From NCBI GenBank assembly GCA_030595795.1, contig JAUVCH010000016.1, positions 1 through 45,456 of the forward strand: 45,456 nt of DNA. The letters are read 5' to 3'. Origin of the DNA: Gammaproteobacteria bacterium. GTDB taxonomy: Bacteria > Pseudomonadota > Gammaproteobacteria > GCA-001735895. Numbering within the stretch: the stretch's first letter is position 1; each line of letters begins with the position of its first letter. Positions 24,751 to 36,769 of this stretch are shown here, in pieces. Both the position numbers and the translations under genes were made by a program. A model generated the notes under the pieces. That model had not been told where the DNA came from. It saw nothing but the letters and a program-made list of their open reading frames with translations, and did not search any database.

Positions 24751-26172
<1,422 letters not shown>

Positions 26173-26175
26173 ACC

Positions 26176-27258
26176 TTGGGCTTTGCACCGCTACAAAATG
26201 ACCGACTGATTAAAGCGCTACTTCGGCAACCAACCGATACGACACCCGTCTGGATCATGCGTCAGGCCGGCCGTTATTTACCTGAATATCGCGAAATTCG
26301 CCAACAGGCAGGAAGCTTTCTCGATCTTTGTAAAAATCCCGATCTTGCCTGCGAAGTCACCCTGCAGCCACTGCTTCGATTTGATCTTGATGCGGCCATA
26401 CTATTTTCCGACATTCTGACGATCCCGGATGCGATGGGACTGGGTTTATATTTTAGCGAAGGTGAAGGCCCAAAATTCGAACGCCCGCTACGCAATCAAA
26501 GTGACATCGACAAATTATTTGTCCCCGACCCGTCCGAAAGTTTGCGTTATGTTACCGACGCGGTGAGCCTGATTCGCCGAGAGCTCAACGGCAAAGTTCC
26601 TCTCATCGGCTTCAGCGGCAGTCCCTGGACGCTGGCGACTTATATGGTTGAGGGCGGTAGTTCAAAAGATTATCGATACGTCAAAGGCATGCTTTACGAC
26701 AACCCCCAAGCACTACACAAAATTCTCGACACCGTGGCGCAGTCCGTCGTCACCTATTTAAACGCGCAGATCGAAGCCGGTGCTCAGGCAGTGATGATTT
26801 TCGATACCTGGGGCGGCGTGTTGACGCCAGAGACTTATCACAGATTCTCGCTCGACTATATGCAGCAAATTGTTTCTCAGTTAAAGCGTAACCACGATGG
26901 TGAAACTATTCCGGTGACTCTATTTACCAAAGGCGGCGCACAGTGGATTGAAGCAACCGCCGATACAGGCTGCGATGCTATAGGTCTCGACTGGACAATT
27001 AATATAGACGAAGCTCGGCGGCGGGTAGGACATAAAGTCGCTCTACAGGGCAATCTCGATCCCTGTACGCTATACGCTTCACCAGATACTATCACCGATG
27101 CCGTGAAAAAAATAATGACTGATTTCGGAGATCACAATGGCCACGTTTTCAATCTTGGTCACGGCATCCACCCTTCGGTGAACCCCGATCATCTGGCTGT
27201 GGTGGTCGATAGTGTTCATAAATTTGGTCGAGAGATTCGAGCAACAGACCAAAGCTAG
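26176..27258 (+). CDS. hemE: Uroporphyrinogen decarboxylase
   Basis: A 360-residue enzyme of tetrapyrrole synthesis that converts uroporphyrinogen III to coproporphyrinogen III. Signatures are [44 protein letters not shown] and [11 protein letters not shown]. The start is TTG 26176 with GGAGG at 8 nt (inside the gltD stop region), so it is coupled to gltD. It converges on mrcA with a 10-bp gap and no visible terminator. Confidence 0.97.
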   Translation: MGFAPLQNDRLIKALLRQPTDTTPVWIMRQAGRYLPEYREIRQQAGSFLDLCKNPDLACEVTLQPLLRFDLDAAILFSDILTIPDAMGLGLYFSEGEGPKFERPLRNQSDIDKLFVPDPSESLRYVTDAVSLIRRELNGKVPLIGFSGSPWTLATYMVEGGSSKDYRYVKGMLYDNPQALHKILDTVAQSVVTYLNAQIEAGAQAVMIFDTWGGVLTPETYHRFSLDYMQQIVSQLKRNHDGETIPVTLFTKGGAQWIEATADTGCDAIGLDWTINIDEARRRVGHKVALQGNLDPCTLYASPDTITDAVKKIMTDFGDHNGHVFNLGHGIHPSVNPDHLAVVVDSVHKFGREIRATDQS

Positions 27259-27268
27259 CTATTTAAAC

Positions 27269-29890
27269 CTAGAAGATATCTTCTACAATTTCTTCTTCGG
27301 TTTCGGCCGTATTTTCGATAACCCCACCAAGCACTTCACCATTACCAGTCGAACTGGCCACACGTATTTCGGCGGGTGCATTTTCAGCTCGGAATATTTC
27401 AAACCGGCTATTCACCGAATCAAGCGTTGCACGCTTTCCCGTATCGGAATCGATGCGAACGGTAACCAGGCCCTCTGGCTGATCTTCAATGGTCTCAGGC
27501 ATGCCGTCTAGCGCCACTCGCATATATTTTACCCACATCGGTAAAGCGGCCCGTCCACCAGTCTCGCGGCGACCCAAGGTTTGCTGGTTATCGAACCCAA
27601 CCCAGCTGCTAGTCACTATTTGATTGTTAAATCCACTAAACCAGGCATCAACCTGATCGTTAGTGGTGCCGGTTTTTCCACCAATATCGCTTCGTCCCAG
27701 TGCTTTAGCTCGAACTGCCGTACCCCGACTAACGACTTCGCGCATCATCGAACGCATGATAAAGGCATTTTGCCTGGATATAACTCGAGGGGCGTATAGC
27801 ACCGGTAAGATTTCATCCGCCAGATCGATTTCAACAACTTCATCGACTTTTTCCGTGCCCCCTTCTTCGGTGATAGTTTCTTCCGTCGTTTCGAGTAAAG
27901 GCTCGATTACTGCGGCCACCTCCGGCACTTCAAGCACGACAGCGATAGTAGTAGCCTCGTCATCTGCCGTATCGGCTACTTCACCCTCGTCACAGCTCTG
28001 ACAAACCACCCGGGGATTATGACGAAAAACAACATTACCATTACCTGCTACTACCCTTTGCAGAAAAAAAGGATCGACTAAATAACCACCGTTGGAAAAT
28101 ACCGAATAACCTCGCGCTATTTCAATCGGGGCGAAAGTACCGCTACCCAATGCCAGCGATAAATCGTAAGGCATGTGAACTTTCTCAAAACCAAAGCGCT
28201 GCGCGTACTTAGTTGCTCCACGAATCCCAATAGACTGCAAAATACGGATGGACACCAAATTTCTCGACTTTACTAACGCTTCTCTTAATCGGGTCGGGCC
28301 ATAGAACTTGCCAGAATAATTCTCAGGCCGCCAGGTAGCTTCGAGTGAATCGTCATCGAATACAACAGGCGCATCGTTAATGATACTGGCTGCGGTAAAA
28401 CCTTTATCGAGTGCGGCTGAATAAATAAATGGTTTAAAGTTTGAACCCGGCTGTCGGCGCGCCTGAATGGCACGATTAAACTTATTCCGGAAAAAATCAA
28501 ACCCTCCGACCAGGGCCCTTATCGCACCATTCGACGAGTCAATCGACGCCATAGCGCCTTCCACTTTGGGTACGTCGGCCAGCAACCAGAGATCGGCATT
28601 CCTTTGCTCGACCCAAATTACATCACCAACCTTCAACACATCCGAGACCAGCACAGGGTCTTTACCCTTATGGTTAACATCCTCGAATTTAGCCGCCCAG
28701 TCCAGCCCATTTTCAAAGGGTATCTCAATGGTTTTATAATCGGCAATTAATGCCTTCGCGACAGCTTTAGTAACTTCAGGCGTTTCGGATGCCTCTGTCG
28801 ATTCGATATTTTCGTTAGCTTCGATAATCTCGGTAACCACTGCCTGCTGTAAATTTCCTACCCGAGCTTCGCTCACCAGTTCCGCATCGAAAGGGTCTTC
28901 TTCAAGTACCGATAAATCAATCGATTTAATCGCACCTCGATAACCATGGCGGCGGTAATAATCCAGTAACGTCTGCCTCAGCGCCCGGTTGGCAACCGCC
29001 TGTAAATTTCCATCGATTGTCGTATACGCCTTAAGTCCCATCTTATAGGCTTCATCACCGTACTCTTCAAATAACTGCGCACGAACCATTTCAGTAACGT
29101 ATTGGGCATCGGCAATCTTCTCGGTTACATGTAACTCGGCAGTGACAGGTTCGACCCTGGCTAGGTCAAACTGCTCATCGTCGATATAGTCGAGAAATCG
29201 CATACGGCCTAAAATATGGTTTCGACGGATCAGAGCGCGCTCCGGATTTCTGATCGGGTTGTACTTAGAGGGTGCTTTTGGCAACCCAGCGATCATCGCC
29301 GTCTGTGCCAGAGTTAAGTCCAGCAGCGATTTGTTATAATAGACCTGTGCCGCCGCGACGATACCGTAGGCTCGCTTACCCATGTATATTTTATTCAAAT
29401 AAAGTTCGAGAATTTTTTCCTTACTCAGCCCACCTTCTATTTTTAACGCCAGTAAAATTTCATTCAGCTTTCGAGAATAGGTTTGTTCCGAACTGAGAAA
29501 GAAATTACGCGCCACCTGCATCGTGATAGTACTACCGCCACGAGTCTTATTGCCCGTTGTTATCAATTCATACGCTGCTGCAACCAATGCCATCGGATCT
29601 ACACCGACGTGTTGCCAATATTGATCATCCTCGGCCGATACAAACGCCTCTATCAAGTGAGGCGGAATATCCTCAAATGAAACCGGGACACGCCGACGCT
29701 CGCCATATTCGGCTAGCAAGACCTCATTTCTATCGTAGACACGCAGTGGAACCTGTAGTTGAGCATACTCCAAATTCTCGATCGAAGGCAGCTCAGGAAC
29801 CAATACGGTGTAGATATAAAATATGCCAGCGATTAGCACCATTGACCCTGTAACGAACAGCCAGGATAGTATTTTTACGAGTTTTATCAT
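27269..29890 (-). CDS. mrcA: Penicillin-binding protein 1A (bifunctional transglycosylase/transpeptidase)
   Basis: An 873-residue class A PBP anchored by an N-terminal helix (about 7-28). The GT51 domain has VSAEDDQYWQHVGVD and GGSTITMQVARNFFL. The transpeptidase has the SxxK Ser in GSNFKPFIYSAA, SRN, and KTGTTNDQVDAWF. It polymerises and crosslinks peptidoglycan. An acidic, low-complexity segment (about residues 630-700) containing CQSC interrupts the C-terminal region. A second acidic linker lies near the OB-like domain, and the C-terminus is Glu-rich. It diverges from pilM, the usual arrangement. Confidence 0.95.
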   Translation of the reverse strand: MIKLVKILSWLFVTGSMVLIAGIFYIYTVLVPELPSIENLEYAQLQVPLRVYDRNEVLLAEYGERRRVPVSFEDIPPHLIEAFVSAEDDQYWQHVGVDPMALVAAAYELITTGNKTRGGSTITMQVARNFFLSSEQTYSRKLNEILLALKIEGGLSKEKILELYLNKIYMGKRAYGIVAAAQVYYNKSLLDLTLAQTAMIAGLPKAPSKYNPIRNPERALIRRNHILGRMRFLDYIDDEQFDLARVEPVTAELHVTEKIADAQYVTEMVRAQLFEEYGDEAYKMGLKAYTTIDGNLQAVANRALRQTLLDYYRRHGYRGAIKSIDLSVLEEDPFDAELVSEARVGNLQQAVVTEIIEANENIESTEASETPEVTKAVAKALIADYKTIEIPFENGLDWAAKFEDVNHKGKDPVLVSDVLKVGDVIWVEQRNADLWLLADVPKVEGAMASIDSSNGAIRALVGGFDFFRNKFNRAIQARRQPGSNFKPFIYSAALDKGFTAASIINDAPVVFDDDSLEATWRPENYSGKFYGPTRLREALVKSRNLVSIRILQSIGIRGATKYAQRFGFEKVHMPYDLSLALGSGTFAPIEIARGYSVFSNGGYLVDPFFLQRVVAGNGNVVFRHNPRVVCQSCDEGEVADTADDEATTIAVVLEVPEVAAVIEPLLETTEETITEEGGTEKVDEVVEIDLADEILPVLYAPRVISRQNAFIMRSMMREVVSRGTAVRAKALGRSDIGGKTGTTNDQVDAWFSGFNNQIVTSSWVGFDNQQTLGRRETGGRAALPMWVKYMRVALDGMPETIEDQPEGLVTVRIDSDTGKRATLDSVNSRFEIFRAENAPAEIRVASSTGNGEVLGGVIENTAETEEEIVEDIF

Positions 29891-30064
29891 AAAGTTAGAC
29901 AGTATTTATAAAGAATTACATGAAAAAGTATCGACAAGTGTAATTACTTGAACTAGACTCTTCGAGGTATTAATAGAATAATTTAACATTTTATATACTT
30001 ACGACTAGATGTTAATGTAGTTTATCATTAGAATTAACCAACACAGACCACACGAGGGATACCG

Positions 30065-31132
30065 GTGTTTTTATCACGCAAAAAACCGCCGCTTATCGGA
30101 ATAGATATTAGTTCAACATCTGTAAAGATGATGGAACTAAGCAAAACCGGCTCCAGTTACCGTATCGAAGGCATCGCGGTAGAACCGCTGCCTGCCAATG
30201 CTATTGTCGAAAAAAACATCGCAGAAATCGAATCAGTGGGCGAGAGTGTAAAGCGTGCGCTGATCAAGTCAAAAATTAAATCCAAAAATGTCGCTATTGC
30301 AGTTGCCGGGTCGTCGGTAATTACCAAAAAAATTACCATGCCGGCCAACCTCTCGGATGACGAAATGGAAGGCCAGATACAACTCGAAGCTGACCAGTAT
30401 ATCCCGTATCCCCTGGAAGAAGTAGCACTCGACTTTCAGGTAACAGGCGTCACTGAAAATAATCCCGAAACAGTAGACGTACTACTAGCGGCCTGTCGTA
30501 GTGAAAATGTTGACGACCGAGTCGCTGCCATTGAACTAGCCGGCTTAACCGCGAAAATTGTCGATATAGAAGCCTATACGATTGAAACGGCGTTTTCGGT
30601 CATGGCACCCCAAATGCCAGATGAAGGCATGGGTAAAACCATCGCCATTATCGATATCGGGGCAACCATGACCTGCCTTAGCGTCATCAACGACCATAAT
30701 CTGGTTTATACACGCGAGCAAAATTTTGGTGGCAAACAATTAACTGAGGAAATTATGCGCCGCTATGGTTTGTCATACGATGAGGCCGGACTAGCGAAAC
30801 GCCAGGGTGGCTTGCCGGATAACTATGAACCCGAAGTGCTCAACCCATTCAAGGAAACCACTGCGCAGCAGGTCAGCCGTTTTTTACAATTTTTCTATTC
30901 TGCAGGCGGTGATATCGGTGATATCGACCACCTTGTGTTGGCGGGTGGTACAGCCTGTCTGCCCGATCTGGCAGAACTAACAGAATCGCATATTGGTGTG
31001 CCCACTACGATTGCTAATCCTTTCGCAGACATGTCCGCTTCCAGCAAGGTCAACAAAGCCAATCTGGAAACGGATGCACCTTCATTCCTGATAGCTGCCG
31101 GATTAGCGATTCGAGGAGCGGAATACGAATGA
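30065..31132 (+). CDS. pilM: Type IV pilus assembly ATPase-like protein PilM
   Basis: A 355-residue actin/FtsA-like cytoplasmic protein. Nucleotide-binding motifs are IGIDISSTSVKMMEL, IAIIDIGATMTCLSV and LVLAGGTACLPDL. PilM binds the cytoplasmic tail of PilN to link the inner-membrane alignment complex to the pilus motor. The start is GTG 30065 with GAGGG at 6 nt. It overlaps pilN by 4 bp and starts the pilMNOPQ operon. Confidence 0.96.
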   Translation: MFLSRKKPPLIGIDISSTSVKMMELSKTGSSYRIEGIAVEPLPANAIVEKNIAEIESVGESVKRALIKSKIKSKNVAIAVAGSSVITKKITMPANLSDDEMEGQIQLEADQYIPYPLEEVALDFQVTGVTENNPETVDVLLAACRSENVDDRVAAIELAGLTAKIVDIEAYTIETAFSVMAPQMPDEGMGKTIAIIDIGATMTCLSVINDHNLVYTREQNFGGKQLTEEIMRRYGLSYDEAGLAKRQGGLPDNYEPEVLNPFKETTAQQVSRFLQFFYSAGGDIGDIDHLVLAGGTACLPDLAELTESHIGVPTTIANPFADMSASSKVNKANLETDAPSFLIAAGLAIRGAEYE

Positions 31133-31716
31133 CAACAACAATAAATCTACTACCCTGGCGCGCGGAAAAGCGACAGGAGCAGCAAAAGCAATTCCTCTTC
31201 ATGCTGGTGTCGACCATGATATTAGCCGCTGCTATCGTCGGTCTAATTCATATTCAGATGGGTGGTAAAATCGATTACCAGCTATCTCGAAATAAATTTG
31301 TTTCGGCCGAGATCAAAAAATTAGATGCGGAAATTGCCGAAATTAGAGATTTACGCAAGGTTCGCCGAAATCTACTGGAACGTATGGAAATCATTCAGGA
31401 TCTGCAAACCAGCCGGCCTTCTATCGTTCATTTGTTTACCGAGATCGTCGGTACCGTACCCAACGGCGTATATCTCGAAAAACTCACGCAAACGGGTGGG
31501 AATCTGGTCATGAATGGCCTGGCTGAATCGAATGCCCGTGTATCGACCTATATGCGTAATCTGAGTAACTCCGAATGGTTGAAGGATCCTAATCTGACCG
31601 TTATAGAAATTGAAGACAAAAAAGTAACCCGGATTAGCACTTTCACCCTAACAGTCAAACAAACTTCGCCTAATGCTACCGAAGAAGACGATAAGGAAGA
31701 TGGAGGGCTTCAATAA
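31129..31716 (+). CDS. pilN: Type IV pilus inner-membrane protein PilN
   Basis: A 195-residue bitopic protein. The short cytoplasmic tail has INLLPWR, the conserved PilM-docking motif. One membrane helix (about 24-42) precedes a coiled-coil and a ferredoxin-like periplasmic domain. It pairs with PilO in the alignment subcomplex. It overlaps pilM by 4 bp and its stop shares a base with the pilO start. Confidence 0.96.
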   Translation: MTTTINLLPWRAEKRQEQQKQFLFMLVSTMILAAAIVGLIHIQMGGKIDYQLSRNKFVSAEIKKLDAEIAEIRDLRKVRRNLLERMEIIQDLQTSRPSIVHLFTEIVGTVPNGVYLEKLTQTGGNLVMNGLAESNARVSTYMRNLSNSEWLKDPNLTVIEIEDKKVTRISTFTLTVKQTSPNATEEDDKEDGGLQ

Positions 31717-32330
31717 TGAATTTTGAAGAAATTCAGTATCACCTGGAACCCGATAATGTCGGCAACGCACCGATGTCCATTAAATTTGGTGTATTTGTCA
31801 CCATTTTTGTGATAATCATTGGCGCCGGTATTTACTTCGATACGCTTAATCAACTTCAAGTGCTTGAAACGCACGAAAAGAAAGAGATCGAATTAAAAAA
31901 TGAGTTTAAAGTGAAAGCCGGTCAGGCTGCCAAGCTTGAATTATACAAAGAACAACTGGCAGAAATGCGTGCATCATTCGGTGCTTTACTACGGCAATTA
32001 CCCGAAAAAACCGATGTCGAATCATTGCTTGTCGATGTCTCACAAACTGGTCTCGCGAGCGGACTGGAAATGAAAAAGTTCAAGCCCAGTGCTGAAGAAA
32101 AGAAAGGGTTTTATGCCGAACTCCCTATCGGCCTCGAAGTTTCCGGGTCTTACCATCAACTCGCCACTTTTATTAGCGGAATTGCGGCACTACCACGAAT
32201 CGTTACCATCAGCGAAATGAAGCTGGAACCAGCCTCAAAAGACGCTAAAGTAGAAGGCAACTCCTCCGGTAGATTGAAAATGACGGCCATTGCAAAGACC
32301 TATCGTTATCTCCAGGAGGATGACCAATGA
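31716..32330 (+). CDS. pilO: Type IV pilus inner-membrane protein PilO
   Basis: A 204-residue bitopic protein with a short N-terminal tail, a membrane helix (about 25-43), a coiled-coil, and a periplasmic domain with ELPIGLEVSGSYHQLATFIS, typical of PilO. It forms heterodimers with PilN and contacts PilP. It overlaps pilP by 4 bp. Confidence 0.95.
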   Translation: MNFEEIQYHLEPDNVGNAPMSIKFGVFVTIFVIIIGAGIYFDTLNQLQVLETHEKKEIELKNEFKVKAGQAAKLELYKEQLAEMRASFGALLRQLPEKTDVESLLVDVSQTGLASGLEMKKFKPSAEEKKGFYAELPIGLEVSGSYHQLATFISGIAALPRIVTISEMKLEPASKDAKVEGNSSGRLKMTAIAKTYRYLQEDDQ

Positions 32331-32869
32331 TGGGGCTAAACCGGTATATTCGACTATCAATCATTATAGCTGCGCCAGTGGTACTAGCGGGTTGTAGTGA
32401 AGGGCTTGGTGATTTACAACGGTTTGTTCAACAGATTAAAAGCCAGCCACCGGGGCGAATCGAGCCAATTCCTGAATTCCAACCTTACCAGAACTTCGAA
32501 TACACCTCGCATGACCTGCGCGATCCATTCAAATTGGTAGACTTCCGTCGTCCCGAAGAAAACCCCGAGGAGATAGCGCTCGCGGCCAGCGGCCTCCGTC
32601 CCGATATCGATAGAGTCAGGGAGCCACTCGAAGACTTCCCTCTGGATACTTTGCGACTGAAAGGCACTGTTACCAAAGATGACATCAAATGGGGGCTGAT
32701 ATTTGCCCCGGATAATACCATTCACCGTGTCCTCGAAGGTAATTATATGGGGCAAAACCATGGTCGCATTATTTCCGTTAGTGACGAGATAATTGAATTA
32801 ACCGAAATTGTCCCGGATGGGCTAGGCAATTTTATCGAACGCTCATCAGCCGTAGCGCTGATTCAATAG
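32327..32869 (+). CDS. pilP: Type IV pilus lipoprotein PilP
   Basis: A 180-residue inner-membrane lipoprotein with the lipobox LAGC (acylated Cys23). After an extended linker come the PilP segments HDLRDPFKL and FPLDTLRLKGTV, forming the beta-domain that connects PilNO with the secretin PilQ. It precedes pilQ by 15 bp. Confidence 0.95.
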   Translation: MMGLNRYIRLSIIIAAPVVLAGCSEGLGDLQRFVQQIKSQPPGRIEPIPEFQPYQNFEYTSHDLRDPFKLVDFRRPEENPEEIALAASGLRPDIDRVREPLEDFPLDTLRLKGTVTKDDIKWGLIFAPDNTIHRVLEGNYMGQNHGRIISVSDEIIELTEIVPDGLGNFIERSSAVALIQ

Positions 32870-32884
32870 CGAGAGGGTTTACCA

Positions 32885-35011
32885 ATGAATTTAATCAAAC
32901 AAATAACTATGATAAGTCGATTTTTCAAATTCTCGTTAACCGGGCTTTGTCTGCTTAGCTTCATACCCGGTAACGCTCTGGCCAGAGAACTAATCGGCCT
33001 TGATTACTCGGTAATGACCGGGAACTCGGTACAGTTAGTCTTTACTTTTAACGAGCCCGCTACTGAGCCACGTACTTTCACCATCGATGAGCCCGCACGT
33101 ATTGCTCTCGATTTCGCTAACACGGCAAACAAATTGCAACAACGCAACTTTCAGGTCGGTATTGGCAACATTCAGAACATCATTTCCGCGTCATCAAAAG
33201 ACCGTACCCGCGTAGTATTGAATTTAACGCAAAAAACCGACTTTGTGACTAGCGTCAGCGGCAATCAGATGACCATGACACTAGCAGGCTCTGCCGGAGA
33301 AACTGTCGCGGCGTCCTTTACCGCTACGGCCGATGCCGGTACAACTTCGATCATCACCACTTTGCCTGGCATAGCTAAAGGCATTACTAATATCGATTTC
33401 AAGCGCGGCACCAATGGTGAAGGTCGAATTATCATCGATTTAACCAGCACTTCAATCAGTACCGATGTCTGGCGCGAAAACAATGTGGTTAACGTCGAGT
33501 TTATTGGAGCAGAGCTACCGGACGAGTTACAACGTCGAATGGATGTCGGCGATTTTGCGACGCCCATCAGCTATATAGATGCTATTCAGGATGGCTCGAA
33601 TATACGCATGAGCATCCGGTCAGCTGGTGATTTCGACCATCTGGCTTATCAGACTGATCAGACCTATACGATCGAAGTAGCGCCTATCACTAAGGAAGAA
33701 ATAGAAGAGCGGAAGAAAACCAAATTCGGCTACACCGGCGAAAGGCTTTCTCTTAACTTTCAGGACATCGAAGTCCGCTCGGTACTCCAGTTACTAGCCG
33801 ACTTTACGGGCTTGAACCTGGTCGTCAGTGACTCTGTCGAGGGTAATCTTACCCTGCGATTAAAGAATGTGCCCTGGGATCAGGCCATGGACATTATTCT
33901 AAAAACCAAAGGGCTGGCTCAGCGACGAGCCGGTAATGTAATCCTCATAGCTCCAACCGACGAAATTGCTGCCAGAGAAAAGCTTGAACTCGAGTCGCGC
34001 AAACAGGTTGAAGAACTGGAAAGACTACGAACCGAATTTATCAAGGTTAATTACGCAAAAGCCCAGGACATGGCAGACTTGCTTAAGCAGGAAGAAAACT
34101 CCATTCTTTCGGTCCGAGGTGCGGTTAGTGTCGATGTACGTACAAACACCCTGCTCGTCAAAGATACCAATCTCAGTTTGGTCAATGTTCGTCAGCTTCT
34201 GGCCGAGTTAGATGTTCCGATCCGACAGGTCTTGATTGAATCTAGAGTCGTAATCGCTAACGACGATTTCAGTAAGGAACTCGGTGTGCGATTCGGGGTA
34301 AGTCGCGACTCACAGGGTTTACAAGAAGATGGCAGCACAGCTATAGCGTCAGGAACCCTGGACGGAGTTACTAGCCTGGCAAATGACGATACCTTTAACG
34401 CACTGGATGGGTTAAACGTCAATATGCCGGTACTAAATCCGGCTGGTTCGTTCGCACTTGCTCTCGCCAAGTTACCATTGGGTACGCTACTGGAAATGGA
34501 ACTCTCCGCCGCACAAATTGAAGGTCGTGGCGAAGTGGTCTCGAGCCCTCGCGTAATAACTGCCGACTCGCATACCGCAAAAATCGAGGAGGGTGTAGAA
34601 ATCCCCTATTTGTCACTCGACGATGGCACCGCAACACTTAAATTCAGGAAAGCCGTACTATCGCTGGAAGTAACACCACAAATCACGCCCGATGATCGTG
34701 TCATCATGGATCTGAATGTACACAAGGACTCGGTAGGCGAGACGGTCAGTTTCCAGGGTGGTCTGTCCGCACCGAGTATCGATACGCGAAATGTACAATC
34801 GCAGTTGCTGGTCGACAACGGTCAAACGGTGGTGCTAGGTGGTATTTACGAAACCATTCAATCCACGCAGGTAACTCGTGTTCCCTTCTTTAGCGACATT
34901 CCTATTATCGGCAACCTGTTCAAATCGACGAGTACGATAGATGACCGCTCCGAGCTTTTGATCTTTGTTACGCCTAAAATTTTGCAAGGCGCTAATCTGG
35001 ATACGCGTTAA
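32885..35011 (+). CDS. pilQ: Type IV pilus secretin PilQ
   Basis: A 708-residue outer-membrane secretin. A signal peptide (about 1-33, ending ALA) is followed by AMIN domains (about 38-130 and 160-255) that bind peptidoglycan. The STN/N0 domain begins RLSLNFQDIEVRSVLQLLADF. N1 and the secretin core end with VPFFSDIPIIGNLFKSTS. It forms the outer-membrane pore for the pilus. GAGAGGG precedes the ATG. A terminator follows. Confidence 0.96.
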   Translation: MNLIKQITMISRFFKFSLTGLCLLSFIPGNALARELIGLDYSVMTGNSVQLVFTFNEPATEPRTFTIDEPARIALDFANTANKLQQRNFQVGIGNIQNIISASSKDRTRVVLNLTQKTDFVTSVSGNQMTMTLAGSAGETVAASFTATADAGTTSIITTLPGIAKGITNIDFKRGTNGEGRIIIDLTSTSISTDVWRENNVVNVEFIGAELPDELQRRMDVGDFATPISYIDAIQDGSNIRMSIRSAGDFDHLAYQTDQTYTIEVAPITKEEIEERKKTKFGYTGERLSLNFQDIEVRSVLQLLADFTGLNLVVSDSVEGNLTLRLKNVPWDQAMDIILKTKGLAQRRAGNVILIAPTDEIAAREKLELESRKQVEELERLRTEFIKVNYAKAQDMADLLKQEENSILSVRGAVSVDVRTNTLLVKDTNLSLVNVRQLLAELDVPIRQVLIESRVVIANDDFSKELGVRFGVSRDSQGLQEDGSTAIASGTLDGVTSLANDDTFNALDGLNVNMPVLNPAGSFALALAKLPLGTLLEMELSAAQIEGRGEVVSSPRVITADSHTAKIEEGVEIPYLSLDDGTATLKFRKAVLSLEVTPQITPDDRVIMDLNVHKDSVGETVSFQGGLSAPSIDTRNVQSQLLVDNGQTVVLGGIYETIQSTQVTRVPFFSDIPIIGNLFKSTSTIDDRSELLIFVTPKILQGANLDTR

Positions 35012-35034
35012 GTACTACTATCACTATACAAAAA

Positions 35035-35059
35035 GGCAGCCATTGGCTGCCTTTTTTTT
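35035..35059 (+). terminator. Rho-independent terminator after pilQ
   Basis: GGCAGCC (35035-35041), loop ATT, GGCTGCC (35045-35051), then eight T (35052-35059). It closes the pil operon before aroK. Confidence 0.9.
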
Positions 35060-35116
35060 GCGCGGCTAAATGGCATATCCTCTTCTTACCCTTGCAGTTT
35101 CTTGTATCATACGGGC

Positions 35117-35638
35117 ATGAGCAGTAGAAATATTATTCTGATAGGTCCAATGGGGTCGGGAAAGTCCACCATCGGCAATATCATGGCAAAAAAACTGAAT
35201 CGAGAATTCCAGGATAGCGACCATTACATCGAAGATAAAACCGGAGTGGACATCGCCCGGATATTCGATATAGAAGGCGAGCAGGGTTTTCGAGACCGCG
35301 AATCGAATGCTTTGAGCGAATTGCTTAATCAGGAAAATCGAGTAATCGCCACCGGTGGCGGCTCGATTATGCGTGCAGAAAACCAGGCACTGCTCCGCTC
35401 TAAGGGTTATATCATTTTTCTCGATACTTCGGTTAACCAGCAAATGCAACGACTAAGTCGCGATAAGAAAAGACCACTACTGCAAACTGAAAATCCACGA
35501 GAGCGACTGGAAACCCTGCTCGAAGAACGTCGCCCAATATACCTGGAACTGGCTGATCAGGCGGTTAAAACCGACCGTCGCCAGGCACGTAAGTTGGCAG
35601 CTGATATTATCAAACTACTACCGGAAAATTTGCTTTAA
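35117..35638 (+). CDS. aroK: Shikimate kinase
   Basis: A 173-residue P-loop kinase that phosphorylates shikimate at the 3-OH. It has the Walker A GPMGSGKST, the shikimate-binding segments DSDHYIE and FRDRESNAL, GGGSI, and the lid arginines near KKRPLL. ATG 35117 gives the family length. An upstream TTG 35102 would add five residues and has no SD. It is 3 bp before aroB. Confidence 0.96.
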   Translation: MSSRNIILIGPMGSGKSTIGNIMAKKLNREFQDSDHYIEDKTGVDIARIFDIEGEQGFRDRESNALSELLNQENRVIATGGGSIMRAENQALLRSKGYIIFLDTSVNQQMQRLSRDKKRPLLQTENPRERLETLLEERRPIYLELADQAVKTDRRQARKLAADIIKLLPENLL

Positions 35639-35641
35639 ACA

Positions 35642-36730
35642 ATGGCGTCAAATCACACACTAAATGTCGATCTAGGGGATCGAAGCTACCCGATTTACAT
35701 CGGCACTGGGTTACTAAATCAACCTGAATTACTGACTAATCATATCCGCGGACACTCAGCCTTAATCGTCACTAATACCACAGTGGCACCGCTTTATCTT
35801 AAGACCATAGAGAACACGCTAAACGCCGCAAACATTCGCATCAATACAATCGCCCTGGATGACGGGGAACAGTTTAAAACCATTGATTCAGTCATGGCCA
35901 TCATTGAAACTCTACTCACACAACGGCACGACCGACAAACTACCGTTATCGCCCTTGGCGGCGGCGTAGTCGGGGATATCGCAGGGTTTGCTGCAAGCAT
36001 CTACCAGCGCGGCGTTCACTTCATACAGATACCGACCACTCTGCTTTCACAGGTAGATTCGTCGGTGGGTGGTAAAACCGGCGTTAATCACCCGTTGGGA
36101 AAGAACATGGTTGGCGCTTTTTATCAGCCGCAGTGTGTTATTGCCGATACTGCCACATTGAGCACTCTCCCCGACAGAGAACTTAGCGCAGGTCTCGCAG
36201 AAGTCATTAAGTACGGACTAATTCACGACGCCTCATTTTTCGACTGGCTGGAGCAAAATATTACCGGGCTGATGGAAAAAGATAATGACTTACTAGCCGA
36301 GGCGATTCTGGTCTCCTGCCGAACCAAGGCTAAAATCGTTGAACAGGACGAACGTGAGTCCGGCATTCGAGCCATATTAAATCTTGGCCATACCTTCGGT
36401 CATGCCATTGAAGCCACCATGGGCTATGGCAACTGGCTACACGGTGAAGCGGTTGCCACCGGCATGGTCATGGCGACCGATTTATCGCTACGCCAGGGCT
36501 GGATAGACGAGAGTGTCAAGCATCGTTGCATATCATTACTCGATAAATGCTCCCTACCGGTTAGTTCGCCACCGGATATGAGCATCGAACAATACATGGA
36601 TGCGATGGCCATTGATAAAAAGACCGTAAATGGCACGATTAAATTTGTTCTTTTAGAGGCCCTGGGCAAAGCCATTGTTACCTCTGAGTACGATCCTGAG
36701 CTACTTATTCAAACCTTATCCAAATGCTAA
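35642..36730 (+). CDS. aroB: 3-dehydroquinate synthase
   Basis: A 362-residue NAD- and metal-dependent enzyme that converts DAHP to 3-dehydroquinate in aromatic amino acid synthesis. Motifs are [36 protein letters not shown], and the metal-ligand HGEAV with [11 protein letters not shown]. It forms an operon with aroK, as is common. The damX-like gene often found next is absent. Confidence 0.97.
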   Translation: MASNHTLNVDLGDRSYPIYIGTGLLNQPELLTNHIRGHSALIVTNTTVAPLYLKTIENTLNAANIRINTIALDDGEQFKTIDSVMAIIETLLTQRHDRQTTVIALGGGVVGDIAGFAASIYQRGVHFIQIPTTLLSQVDSSVGGKTGVNHPLGKNMVGAFYQPQCVIADTATLSTLPDRELSAGLAEVIKYGLIHDASFFDWLEQNITGLMEKDNDLLAEAILVSCRTKAKIVEQDERESGIRAILNLGHTFGHAIEATMGYGNWLHGEAVATGMVMATDLSLRQGWIDESVKHRCISLLDKCSLPVSSPPDMSIEQYMDAMAIDKKTVNGTIKFVLLEALGKAIVTSEYDPELLIQTLSKC

Positions 36731-36733
36731 ACG

Positions 36734-36763
36734 TTGAACTCGGTTGGCGAGCACGGGTATAAT
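36734..36763 (+). promoter_or_regulatory. Candidate sigma-70 promoter for gltB
   Basis: TTGAAC (36734-36739) and a perfect TATAAT (36758-36763) are separated by 18 nt. It starts 4 bp after the aroB stop and would give a leader of about 140 nt before the gltB ATG. Confidence 0.7.
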
Positions 36764-36769
36764 ATTCGT

